This document shows positions 45,112 through 54,268 of a stretch of 64,000 bases of DNA, piece after piece (the first letter of the stretch is position 1; every line of letters starts with the position of its first letter). The stretch comes from Hyaloperonospora brassicae (taxonomy: Eukaryota; Oomycota; Peronosporomycetes; Peronosporales; Peronosporaceae). The position numbers and the translations under genes were made by a program. The stretch covers positions 1 through 64,000 of the forward strand of contig CANTFL010000072.1 in assembly GCA_947650285.1 (NCBI GenBank). Reading direction: 5' to 3'. The notes below the pieces were generated by a model that was not told the origin of the DNA, did no database searches, and was given only the letters and a program-made list of their open reading frames with translations.

Positions 45112-47640
45112 TGCTCAAATCACACCCATCGCTTCAGGCAGGTGGAGCTGGTGGCGTTGCAGATGTACAATTGTTTTTTATTATGCAGCAAAGCGCATTC
45201 GGGCAAACAAAGAAAAGCAAAGGCGATACTCGCGCAGCTTGGCTCGCTTGTGCACACAGCAGCGAGTACATAATTTGCCGTGGATTCACGCCAAAAAATT
45301 TATGCAAATGGAAATGTTATCGAAGGCATCAACTTGATCTTACAGCGGATCTGTACAACCTCTTGCTAACAACCAGGACGAGTTAGAAAACACAAACATA
45401 TCGATGAGGAGTAAGTCAACCTTGTAAACAGATGAATACTCGAATGAAATGATGAGTGCCATGTTAATGGTCCGCATAAAAAGTGTTCCCTCCGCCCACT
45501 CAACCTATATCAATAAGCTGTAGCTCATTAGCCTTGCACTCTGCTGCAGCTATAAGCTCGGCAAAAAGTTGCAGCACACACACGTAGAACAACCTTTTTC
45601 GCTATATGCGTTTGTGAGTAACAAAGATTGCATCCTTGTGCTACATGTACATAACTGTTGCAGAAAGCGGAAACAAAGGTGTACAACTGTGCATAGCTCA
45701 TATGTGGCACCATGTCAAGAGGGTGACGATGTCGTAGGAAGGACTGGATAATGGAGATCGTGTGTTTAGTGAGTGAGGGTGTGTAGTGTGGGAGTGTGCC
45801 TGGCACATGAGTGTGTATATAAATGTGTCGGACATTTCTATGGCCAAATTCTATCGCAGACCTCACGACGTCTGGATTCGTTCCATGCACCCGCTACTGT
45901 GTTTGGCGCTCACTCTGATGATAGTAAGAGTGACAGCAGGTGAGTGGTGGAGGAATCACGCAACCAAAAGTAGCTAATTTGGTGCAGCAAAAAGGGCATT
46001 GGGCGCATGTTGGATCGGAACGAAGAGATAAAACTCGTTGAAATGGCCGCGAACAAAAAATTGATGACGACCCACACCTGATCGTCCCCTGCTTTGCGTA
46101 TTTGTGTGTCTCGCGGTCGAGAACTTGTCTGCTGATGCCGTGTTTGACAGTATTCAGCATATGCTTATCCCTCACTTAGCCGTAATTCAGTGTCGAACTT
46201 TTGCAACGGGAAGAAGTTCGTTGCGTAATTCCGACACTAAATAAACGCGCGCAATGTCCAATCAGGAAGACTGCTCAGCAAGCTGCGCGAGCCACTTCGT
46301 GGCAACAGGTGCTCAAAACCGACGTTGCATGACTTGCAACCTTTGAGTCTGTGTCCACTCAAATCGTCTGAAAGGATACAAGGTCAAGCGAGCAAATCGC
46401 ACGCTGCTCGTGTTTCATTTCGATCGGATGGTGCGCGGTGCGTAAGGTTTGATTCGTAGTCAAGAGTGGTGAATTAAATTGATCTGTTGAGTCTGTGCGC
46501 ACGCTCGGTTCACTGATGTGACGCATTGTGTCCTTTGCAACTTCCAGGCGCACAAGACTGTCTAAAGTGAATGTAGATATGTTGCCATCCAAGTCTGAGC
46601 CGTAGGTTCGTTCGGGCAAGATGCCCCATTATGGGCAGCACGCCAATCAACCTGCTATCACGCCTTTGTGAGCTTCCTTGCCCTTGCGAAAAACCACCGT
46701 CGGCCAACGACTTGCAACAGAAAACGCCATGCGGCTGATTAATACGAGAGCCCGGCACATGTGCGTGTGTATGTGCGTGTGTATGCGCGTGTGCAGAACC
46801 AGGCGAGCTTCGGCTGCCCTGTTCTGCCGAACACTCAGCCCAACTCAGGCGGGTAGCACGACATTGCCGGCCGTAAATGGCTAGAATGTCGATCGATCGA
46901 TCGACTGAACGACCAACCCGCTGCACGCCTCTGCCTCTGTCCTCAATCCGCTTCGCAATCGCTCGTGGGCCGTGCGATCCTATTTGAAGCGTCGTACGCC
47001 GATCGCCGTCTGCTTCGCGCTACCGCAGTGACCAACTTGTAGTCGCGAGCGATGCCACTGACGACCGACCAGCACCTTAACGCCTGCCGCCTTTTGCTCG
47101 AGACCGCGTCGCCGCCAGCAGTAGCAGCAGCTCCAGACACAACCTGTGTGTCTTTCCGGCCGCAAGTCGCGACTGCCGCTGTAAATGCGCGCACACCTCT
47201 TGTCATGTCGGCGTCGCTGCCGCTGCCCAATCAGTTCATCAACATAACTGCGCGCGTGTCGGGAGACATGTGGCGCCATAGTTGAGTTTGCCGAGAAGTC
47301 CATCCGCAAAGTCTTTGCCCTAAGCGACTGCCACAAGAACAGCTGAATCCCAAATTTTCCCGTTTCAGCTCAAGCCAGTCCTTTTCCCCCTTCGGTGGCG
47401 GCCACGTCGGAGGGAAATCTCCCCTAGGGCAGCCGACGGGGTCGAAGATCTGACACGGGCACGCTGCACTCGCAGTCGCGGGTGTGAGCGCAGGGGACCG
47501 GCGGGTCGCGTAAGCGGCCTAGCAGGGGTGTTTTATGGACTGGAGGCGTACCCCGCGCCACGTGTCGCCGCTGCGGCGGGCGCATACTCCACGTCGAGGG
47601 GCCGCGCTAGTGCCGATGGGAGCCACCCTCGCGGATGGTT
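45112..47640. other. Unassigned region with moderate GC
   Basis: Many overlapping short ORFs on both strands (for example 45084-45386 plus, 45528-45890 minus, 46943-47336 minus, 47052-47285 plus) but no recognisable domain and no clear coding frame. 46940-47560 is GC-rich and could be an old exon or promoter region. No repeat was matched except near its end. Confidence 0.35.
46758..46794. repeat. GT-rich microsatellite
   Basis: Imperfect repetition of a 12-base unit TGTGCGTGTGTA with the variant TGTATGCGCGTG. Confidence 0.75.
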
Positions 47641-47644
47641 GAGC

Positions 47645-47746
47645 TCTTTGGAGAGATATACGGCGGGTTGACGTTCTCTACGCCTCGCAGTCCTTTTGGT
47701 GATCGCACCCGCGTCGAGGGGCCGCGCAAGCGGCTGAGAGGGGCAA
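47645..47746 (+). repeat. Left flanking repeat of the copia element
   Basis: Contains GGAGAGATATACGGCGGGTT and CTCTACGCCTCGCAGTCC, then GGTGATCGCACCCGCGTCGA. A related copy lies on the other side of the element (52709-52790). The word CGTCGAGGGGCCGCGC also occurs twice here (47590 and 47712). Confidence 0.6.
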
Positions 47747-47748
47747 CT

Positions 47749-48056
47749 TTTTCTCTGTTTACGACGCGTCCGCACTCTAGCTTTGTGCGCGCCGCAGTTC
47801 TTGAACTCAGCAGCCGACTCTTCGCTGCTGGATGTAGTAGTACTTGCGTACTGTGAGGATAATTGTGAACTGAGAAATATATTGACGTATTAACCACTAC
47901 CACTGACATGCATTGTTTCCTCTCTAATGATCTTGCGTCTTCCCATGGACCTGGCATCATCATCGGCTACTACAACAATATATGTGGTTAACATTTACCT
48001 GGCGTGATCATAAATCACGTAAAGAGTTATGCGACAGCAACGGTCGATCTGCAACA
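47749..48056 (-). mobile_element. Copia 3' LTR (308 bp)
   Basis: Minus strand TGTTGCAGATCG at 48056 to ...AACAGAGAAAA at 47749. It differs from the 5' LTR at 52382-52689 by one substitution within the aligned 308 bases (GCCGCAG versus GCCGGAG on the plus strand). Preceded on the minus strand by the purine tract AGGAGGAG. Confidence 0.9.
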
Positions 48057-48064
48057 CTCCTCCT
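48057..48064 (-). other. Copia polypurine tract
   Basis: Minus strand AGGAGGAG, directly before the 3' LTR and 12 bases after the pol stop. This is the usual start site of plus-strand DNA synthesis. Confidence 0.75.
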
Positions 48065-48076
48065 GACCGTGATGAG

Positions 48077-51000
48077 CTAATTACCTTGTAACTCGCGCTT
48101 CGCCACCTGAACTTGACATCGTAGCTCCTCGAATATTTGACGCGGTAGCGGCTTGGTCAAAATGTCTGCAAGCTGGTCCTTACTGGCACACCATTTCACA
48201 CTTACGAGTCCTTTGCTAGTTTCATCCTTGATGAAGTGATACCGCAGAGCAATGTGCTTTGCAGCAGCTGACACCATCTCATTCTTCATCGTTCGTATCG
48301 CGCTTTGGTTGTCAACCATGATACTTGGGACAATCTTGATGCTGAGCAGTTCTTGAAGAAGTTGTCGAATCCATCCACATTCAGAAACACTTGTTGCACC
48401 GGCAAAGAACTCTGCTTCCATAGTCGACATCGCAACAACGGCTTGCTTCTTTGAACTCCATGCTATCGGCCGCCCATTTATCGAAAGGAAGGCTCCGCTC
48501 GTTGATTTTCGGTCGACTCGATCACCAGCCCAATCAGCATCGGACCAAATTTTGACCTCAAGTTGTTCAATTGAAACAGCCTCACTTGACTTCCAGTAGC
48601 GCAAACCACGATCCGATGTGCCCTTAAGGTAGCGAAAAATCCGTTTGATCAGCTCCCAATGGCACTTACGAGGCTTCTCGCGATGTCTTGACGCAAAGTT
48701 GGTAGCAAACGCTATGTCCGGGCGTGTAGAATTAGCAATCCAAAGTAGCGTACCGAGAGCTTCACGTACACGATGTAAATCCACTAGTTCCTCACTGTCA
48801 GCACCATTATAATCTGTGTTTGGATCCATTGGAGTCGTTACAGTTCTGACATGTTCCAGATTGAACGCGCGGAGGGCGTCACAAATCATGCCCTGCTGCG
48901 ACAAAAAATAACTTTGCTGGGTTTCGTGTACTGTGATACCAAGAAATTTCTTCACTGGTCCGAGCATCTTGATGCTGAACCGTACTTTCAGCTTCAGTGT
49001 GACATCGCGCAGCTCCTCCTCGTCATGATACGCGATCAGCACATCATCCACGTAAAGCCCAAGGAACATCACCCGCTCTTTCTTGTCGCGCTTGTTATAG
49101 ATGCACGGGTCGAGTCGTGACTTACTAAATCCAAGTGCGATGATGTACTCGTTCATCGTCTCATTCCAGCAGCGACCCGACTGTTTTAGCCCATACAATG
49201 GCTTAAGCAGCTTGAGTACCTTGCCCTCCTCGACGTCCATCTCTCTTGGCGCCTTCATGTAGATGAGTTCGCGCAACAAGCCCTTCACGTAGGCGTTTGG
49301 AACGTCGCCATGAGTCAGTCGTAGTCCAAGCAAGCTTGATAGTGCAAAAAATAAACGCACACTGCTCATCTTGATGACAGGTGCGAATGTCTCCGAGAAA
49401 TCAACGCCGTACTTCTGGCTAAACCCTCGAGCTATAAGTCTTGCTTTAAAGCGTTCAACGTCACCATTAGCATCAAACTTGATCTTCAAAACCCACTTGC
49501 TGTCGACGATGTTTGTACCTTTGTTTGGTTCGTCGACAACCTCCCAAGTGCCATTTTCGACAAGTGCATCGAGCTCTGCCTTCATCGCATCGATCCAGTT
49601 CTGCCTTTCAGGAAGAGTCATGGCCTCTTTAACGGATCTTGGCTCTTTCACTCGTACAACCAACATTGCGGCACCATCAGCATATCTAGCAGGCATGGTG
49701 ACATGACGACGCTCACGTCGTTCTGCTAGCGATTGATTTTTGCCAGTGTTTAAATCAACCCCAGATTCCTCGCAATTAGAAATGCTCGAGCCATCTTCAC
49801 TTTGACTTGGTAGGCTCTCTTCGTCAGAGATATTGTAGGCGGGTGCATCATTTCCAGCATTCGGATCTTTGTCGATACCCTTCTTGGCCGAGTCTATTGA
49901 CTGGACGTGCTGCGATACCAAGATCTTTTTAGTACGCTTGATGTACACGCGATGACCCTTCACCTTATCATCATATCCGATGAATATTCCGTGCTCACAC
50001 TTCTTTCGGGTACCCATGGACTTGCTCTTGACATGAACCGTGACCCTTTGTCCCCACTTTAGTATGCGACTAAGGTTGGGCTTGTGTCCAGTAAGGGATT
50101 CAATAGGCGACATGTTTCCACTATTCGCACGTGTCGGGAGTCGGTTTCTTAGCCATGACTGATGACGTAGTGATTCCGACCATAGGAACCGAGGAGCCTT
50201 GGCAGCATCAAACATCATAGCCCGCATACCGTCAAACAAAGTCCTGTGGCGCCTCTCCACCTTTCCATTTGAAGTCGATTCGTCTGGTTCCGTTAGTTGC
50301 TGTCGGATACCGCGTTGTGCACACCACGACCTTATCTTGTTCGTGTCAAATTCATTGTCGCTCCGAATGACCTTCACTCGCACGTCATATTGTCGTTCGA
50401 ATCTTGTAATGAATTCAGTCAGCAACGGAAACCAGTCGGAATTAACACGCATTGGAAAGACTTCTCCATAGCTAGATGCATAGTCAACGACATGCAAAGA
50501 GTGAGTGCAGCCTCTGTAATCGTGAGGCTTGACGTTTGTCTTAATGTCAACTCCAATTACGGCGCCAATCTCGTCCGTTGGTGCTGATTCGGATGTGTCT
50601 GTTTGGGCTTTAGCACCTCTTGTTTGTTTCCCCTCGCGACATGCAGCACAGTCACTTTTCTTCTTGTCAGTGATGTGTAAACCATCAGCCAATTCATGAT
50701 TCTCGATCATCGCCACATCCTCAACGTTGACATGGCCGAGTCGAGCATGCCATTCCATGATGCTGTCATCAGGTTTCGCTGCGACACTCGCAATAGCTGA
50801 TTCGACTGCGTGCCCATTGAGGTAGCAAAGCCCATTGTCCCACGTCGCACAGCCAGAAATAACTTTGACTCCCGTGTCGTCAAGCTTCCACAGTGACGCT
50901 CCTTGGTCGGTAAATGAGGTATGAATACCTTTCTTCGCAAGTTGACCAATCGATAGCAGGTTTTTGCGCAGCCCTGGAATTACGTGCACGTCTTGCAACA

Positions 51001-51541
51001 GAATCTTGCTTTGATTTCCGTTGACATTGATCTCCATCACGATGTTGCCACACGTGGAAGACCTGATGGTGCGACCATCTGCGATAGTCACGGACAGATT
51101 GCATGCGTACTCGTTTTGCAACGCAAATCCAGTACCGCATATGTGGTGACTAGCGCCTGAGTCCAGCAACCATTCACGTTCATCCCTGCTGGATCTGAAT
51201 GCCGCCCAGCATGATGCGTACTGACAGTCATTATCTTCTGTCTTATGGATCTCGCGAGTTGTCTCCACAACATTAGCTGAGCCTGTTGACCTTTTCTTCT
51301 TTTCCAGAAACTCGATCTTGAGTGGGCATGTTGAAGCAATATGACCCTCATCCTCACAGAAGAAACAGGCTCGCTTAGGATACTTCTTGGCTCCTCCTGC
51401 ACTGTACGCATCACCAGATTCATGTCTTGACTTCCGCTGTTTCTTCTCAAACTTCGGCTTGTCTCTTTCAGCACGCTCGTACAAATTCGTCGCCCCTTTT
51501 GGCTTACAGACGAAATTCTTTTCCGTTTCCTGTGATGAAGG
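48077..51541 (-). CDS. Copia-type polyprotein (pol with gag zinc knuckle), 1135+ codons
   Basis: Ty1/copia pol, open from 51541 (after a TGA at 51544-51542) to the TAA at 48077; the first in-frame Met-like start used for numbering is a TTG at 51484. Domains in that numbering: zinc knuckle CFFCEDEGHIASTC (Cys40, Cys43, His48, Cys53); protease LLDSGASHHI (Asp108); integrase zinc domain WHARLGH and CAAC (His246, His251, Cys279, Cys282); catalytic Asp313, Asp376 (RSDNEF) and Glu410 (GKVERRHRT); RT from about 660 (KWVLKIKFDANGDVERFKAR) with HGDVPNAYVKG (Asp727) and YVDDVLIAY (Asp813, Asp814); RNase H WSDADWAGD (982-984), STMEAEF (Glu1023), VDNQSA (Asp1058), SKDQLADILTKPLP (1101-1114). Integrase before RT defines copia. 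All catalytic residues are present, so the enzyme part looks functional, but the gag that would precede it is broken. Confidence 0.95.
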   Translation of the reverse strand, partial: PSSQETEKNFVCKPKGATNLYERAERDKPKFEKKQRKSRHESGDAYSAGGAKKYPKRACFFCEDEGHIASTCPLKIEFLEKKKRSTGSANVVETTREIHKTEDNDCQYASCWAAFRSSRDEREWLLDSGASHHICGTGFALQNEYACNLSVTIADGRTIRSSTCGNIVMEINVNGNQSKILLQDVHVIPGLRKNLLSIGQLAKKGIHTSFTDQGASLWKLDDTGVKVISGCATWDNGLCYLNGHAVESAIASVAAKPDDSIMEWHARLGHVNVEDVAMIENHELADGLHITDKKKSDCAACREGKQTRGAKAQTDTSESAPTDEIGAVIGVDIKTNVKPHDYRGCTHSLHVVDYASSYGEVFPMRVNSDWFPLLTEFITRFERQYDVRVKVIRSDNEFDTNKIRSWCAQRGIRQQLTEPDESTSNGKVERRHRTLFDGMRAMMFDAAKAPRFLWSESLRHQSWLRNRLPTRANSGNMSPIESLTGHKPNLSRILKWGQRVTVHVKSKSMGTRKKCEHGIFIGYDDKVKGHRVYIKRTKKILVSQHVQSIDSAKKGIDKDPNAGNDAPAYNISDEESLPSQSEDGSSISNCEESGVDLNTGKNQSLAERRERRHVTMPARYADGAAMLVVRVKEPRSVKEAMTLPERQNWIDAMKAELDALVENGTWEVVDEPNKGTNIVDSKWVLKIKFDANGDVERFKARLIARGFSQKYGVDFSETFAPVIKMSSVRLFFALSSLLGLRLTHGDVPNAYVKGLLRELIYMKAPREMDVEEGKVLKLLKPLYGLKQSGRCWNETMNEYIIALGFSKSRLDPCIYNKRDKKERVMFLGLYVDDVLIAYHDEEELRDVTLKLKVRFSIKMLGPVKKFLGITVHETQQSYFLSQQGMICDALRAFNLEHVRTVTTPMDPNTDYNGADSEELVDLHRVREALGTLLWIANSTRPDIAFATNFASRHREKPRKCHWELIKRIFRYLKGTSDRGLRYWKSSEAVSIEQLEVKIWSDADWAGDRVDRKSTSGAFLSINGRPIAWSSKKQAVVAMSTMEAEFFAGATSVSECGWIRQLLQELLSIKIVPSIMVDNQSAIRTMKNEMVSAAAKHIALRYHFIKDETSKGLVSVKWCASKDQLADILTKPLPRQIFEELRCQVQVAKRELQGN

Positions 51542-51544
51542 TCA

Positions 51545-52029
51545 GATATCGTATAGCTTTCTCGAGCTCGATACCGTACTCCAAGCTGTCTTGATCAAAT
51601 CGCCAGCAAGCTTCTCTCCTCTGATGGACAAGAGTATGAGCAGAAGTATTCAAGGATAATCTTGCTTGGATTTCCATCCATACGGCTCGCCACAGCTCTC
51701 ATGTACTCAATATGAGATGTCCAAGTTGTGTTGGTTCTCTTGGGCGCTTCAAGTAGCTTTCCCAGTTGAGACTGACTCAGCTTACAGCAAAATCAGTTCT
51801 TCATGGACCTGCAGACACTGTCGTAGTTGGCGGTAAGTCCTCGATCCGCGAGATACTTGAAATGGCCAAAGGCAGCACCGCGAAAGCACATCGCCATAGC
51901 GCTCAGTCGATGCTCTTCATTCCAGACTACGAGATCGAAGGTCTCGAGCGTATGTATTTGCACATCAAATTGGTACTTGAACGAGTCCCAATCTGCTCCA
52001 AGTCCTGAGTGTCGTTCTTCTCCGGTGAA
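51545..52029 (-). pseudogene. Copia gag, middle part, disrupted
   Basis: Continues the gag frame after a TAG: FTGEERHSGLGADWDSFKYQ, FDVQIHTLETFDLVVWNEEH, MCFRGAAFGHFKYLADRGLT. It hits a TGA at 51795-51793 (after SMKN) and continues QSQLGKLLEAPKRTNTTW and SHIEYMRAVASRMDGNPS to another TGA at 51597-51595. A frame change is then needed to reach LEYGIELEKAIRYLTF and another to reach pol. This is the capsid region typical of copia gag (upstream of the zinc knuckle). Confidence 0.75.
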
Positions 52030-52377
52030 CTAAATGACCTTGAAGTCCTTCAACTTGGGTGTACCAACTGGACGGTATGCTGTAGACGATGTCGCCGGTG
52101 AGGTGGTGTGCATTGTCACTTTAGAGTCGGTTTGCCTCGATGCTTGGGCTTGTGCTCTCAACTCGCGAACCTCTTGTTGCAAGGTTGCAATGAGTTGCAT
52201 CATATCCATATGAGCATATGGAGTCATCGGTGTCTGATTCTCGGATGACGAAGATGGAAGTGGAGGCCCTCCATTTCCATCAGGTGTCCGAAACGATCCC
52301 ATGTCTTCAAACTGGGTGGTGAGGTTTCTCGTTGGTGAGAAGATGTCATCCCCTTCATGTTCCCCGCTTGGGCTCAT
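52030..52377 (-). pseudogene. Copia gag N-terminal part
   Basis: ATG at 52377, inside the primer binding site, opens 115 codons ended by TAG at 52032-52030. It includes a short heptad-like helix (DMMQLIATLQQEVRELRAQ, residues 48-66) and a Ser/Thr-rich part, ending PKLKDFKVI before the stop. The next codons continue the same gag, so the TAG is a nonsense change of one codon. An earlier Met inside the LTR (52596) also opens this frame but is a less natural start. Confidence 0.7.
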
Positions 52378-52381
52378 AACC
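52368..52381 (-). other. Copia primer site matching the anticodon arm of initiator tRNA-Met
   Basis: Minus strand GGTTATGAGCCCAA follows the 5' LTR. Its complement, TTGGGCTCATAACC on the plus strand, equals the anticodon stem-loop of eukaryotic initiator tRNA-Met (CUGGGCUCAUAACC type, anticodon CAU). Drosophila copia and yeast Ty5 are known to prime with a 5' half of that tRNA in this way. There is no TGG of the ordinary CCA-end type at the LTR border. Confidence 0.75.
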
Positions 52382-52689
52382 TTTTCTCTGTTTACGACGC
52401 GTCCGCACTCTAGCTTTGTGCGCGCCGGAGTTCTTGAACTCAGCAGCCGACTCTTCGCTGCTGGATGTAGTAGTACTTGCGTACTGTGAGGATAATTGTG
52501 AACTGAGAAATATATTGACGTATTAACCACTACCACTGACATGCATTGTTTCCTCTCTAATGATCTTGCGTCTTCCCATGGACCTGGCATCATCATCGGC
52601 TACTACAACAATATATGTGGTTAACATTTACCTGGCGTGATCATAAATCACGTAAAGAGTTATGCGACAGCAACGGTCGATCTGCAACA
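52382..52689 (-). mobile_element. Copia 5' LTR (308 bp)
   Basis: Minus strand start TGTTGCAG at 52689, end AACAGAGAAAA at 52382, followed by the primer site. Near-identical to 47749-48056. The 3' end lacks the usual CA. Confidence 0.9.
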
Positions 52690-52708
52690 CCACCATCAAC
52701 GATGGGTG

Positions 52709-52790
52709 CGCTTCTAGGGGAGATATTACGGCGGGTTAGCGTTCCCTACGCCTTGCAGTCCCTTCGGTGATCGCACTCCTCGTCAAGGAA
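52709..52790 (+). repeat. Right flanking repeat of the copia element
   Basis: GGGAGATATTACGGCGGGTT, then GTTCCCTACGCCTTGCAGTC and GGTGATCGCAC, equivalent to the left flank at 47650-47712 with about 15 percent difference by eye. Confidence 0.6.
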
Positions 52791-53045
52791 GGGGGATTCA
52801 TCCCAATCGGTGTTGTTGCCTGGTCAATAGCATACCACAATCTCCTGGCTGTGTTAACAGCTATAGGGATCTCTGACCCTATAAAGTGCCACGGTTCGGC
52901 CGACAGCCTGATTTGTCGAACCGATACCTAGAATGTCTCTTTTACTAGAGATTTGGCGGTGTAAGCCCCCAACCTAGCCATTAGAGATCTATTCAGTGCC
53001 TCAATGAAGCTCACTCACTCACTAGAACAGCTAATGTCTCACGCG
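52791..53045. other. Unassigned
   Basis: No coding or repeat signal apart from a short (CTCA)n-like run at about 53008-53022. Confidence 0.3.
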
Positions 53046-53399
53046 CGGGAAGAAGGAGGTCGCGATCGATCGCAACTTTGGTCAGATCCGGAGCCCCTAG
53101 GCCTACAAGTTGAATGTGGTCGAAGTGGGCTGCAAGGGCCACGTCACGGCGTCGCTGGATCAAGTCGGCCGCGCGCACGCCGCGCACAACGACACGCTGT
53201 TCCGGCGCCTCCTGAAGAAATGTAATCCAGCGGACATGGACTCGGCCGTGCTTCTTACGGTCGTTCCGCGCACGCCACTTACGCCGTTTCGGTACATTGG
53301 CATCAAGTGGGTTGCAGTCAACCGCCGACATCCTTTGTCTCGCATCGCAACTGTTGTGACACGTTCTCAACTTGAAGCTGTTGGAACATCTCAAATTTA
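53046..53399 (+). pseudogene. START-like domain gene fragment
   Basis: One frame reads KKEVAIDRNFGQIRSP, a TAG, AYKLNVVEVGCKGHVTASLD, QVGRAHAAHNDTLFRRLLKK, then MDSAVLLTVVPRTPLTPFRY, IGIKWVAVNRRHPLS and ends at a TAG (53400 region). The segment G-x-V-x-x-S-L-D-x-V followed by D-S-A-V-L and P-F-R-Y-x-G-I-K-W fits the START-like lipid-binding proteins that are numerous in oomycetes, which often also carry a FYVE finger. Only about 115 residues are present, with an internal stop and no start, so it is a gene relic. GC content is higher than that of its neighbours, in line with host coding origin. Confidence 0.5.
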
Positions 53400-54268
53400 G
53401 TCACCGTTGGTCGAATCAAGGGACGTGGGCCACGGTAGATATTAGAACGGCGAGTCGACGGAGGGACGAGCCAACAAACGAAGGTGGCGGCTCGCAGGTT
53501 AGCTGCAACCGCAGGCATGAAAAGCTTAGTCAAAGAGTCGAAGCCCAAGGCAAGTCCTACACAGAGAGAGCTAAGCTAGGGAACATACATATCATTGTGT
53601 GTCAAGGGATATATATGTGGTGTTCTCCTCGTTGAATCAGGACCAACAATTGCTAGCTAGAAGTTTGACGCAACACAGGGATTGCAACAGCAACTACTGC
53701 TGCCTTGAGGTACAAGACAGGACTGTGGACGCGCTTGGCAACCAGACGTTTGTGCGCATCCTCAATTCGATTTGGAATTGTTTTATAGACGGACTGAATA
53801 TATACTTCTTCATGTACTGCACCAATCGTATTGTCTTCGCTTTTTAAATCAAATGGCAAAATTGTAAATAAGGATGTGAAAAGCGAATTCGTACGTAAGT
53901 TTACACCAGGTATTGTTGTGGTTAAGCGTGTTTCTTCGTCCGTACGTAAAAGAAAAGTTTAATGTATACGTCCTGTTACGTACAGTTTATCTTGTTCTGT
54001 TTCTAAAATGTAAGAAGCGCCTTATTTTTAATTTTTTGGCCAGCTTACTTATTTCAACCACCAAGAAGTCTCTTAGTCCTATCTACGCACGTGATCGGAT
54101 CGAGAGCGACATCAGAAGAAGGTTTAATATACAATTTATCATCGATTAGACGCGGCAAAGATATGACACCTTCAGCATCACAATTTTGAGCACCTTCGTT
54201 TTATCTAAAAAAACATTATCTCCCAATCCATGTTTTCGTGCGTCTTCTCAACCGATGACTTAGAAATA
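53400..54268. other. AT-rich unassigned sequence left of the pogo-like element
   Basis: Short ORFs only; 53913-54149 is mostly hydrophobic and Lys-rich by composition. No domain recognised. Confidence 0.35.

Noticed and set aside
45084..45386. Three overlapping plus-strand ORFs right of the inverted-repeat element
   Set aside because: No frame stands out by composition or motifs; I could not choose one and saw no domain.
46943..47336. GC-rich overlapping ORFs on both strands
   Set aside because: High GC lengthens ORFs by chance; no signal peptide, domain or initiator-like site was found.
47607..47963. Minus-strand ORF of 118 codons, and the similar N-terminal part of the ORF at 52030-52596
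   Set aside because: Both read through the copia LTR; the shared part is LTR sequence and not a conserved protein.
48851..49120. Plus-strand ORFs inside 48-51.5 kb
   Set aside because: Antisense shadows of the intact copia pol.
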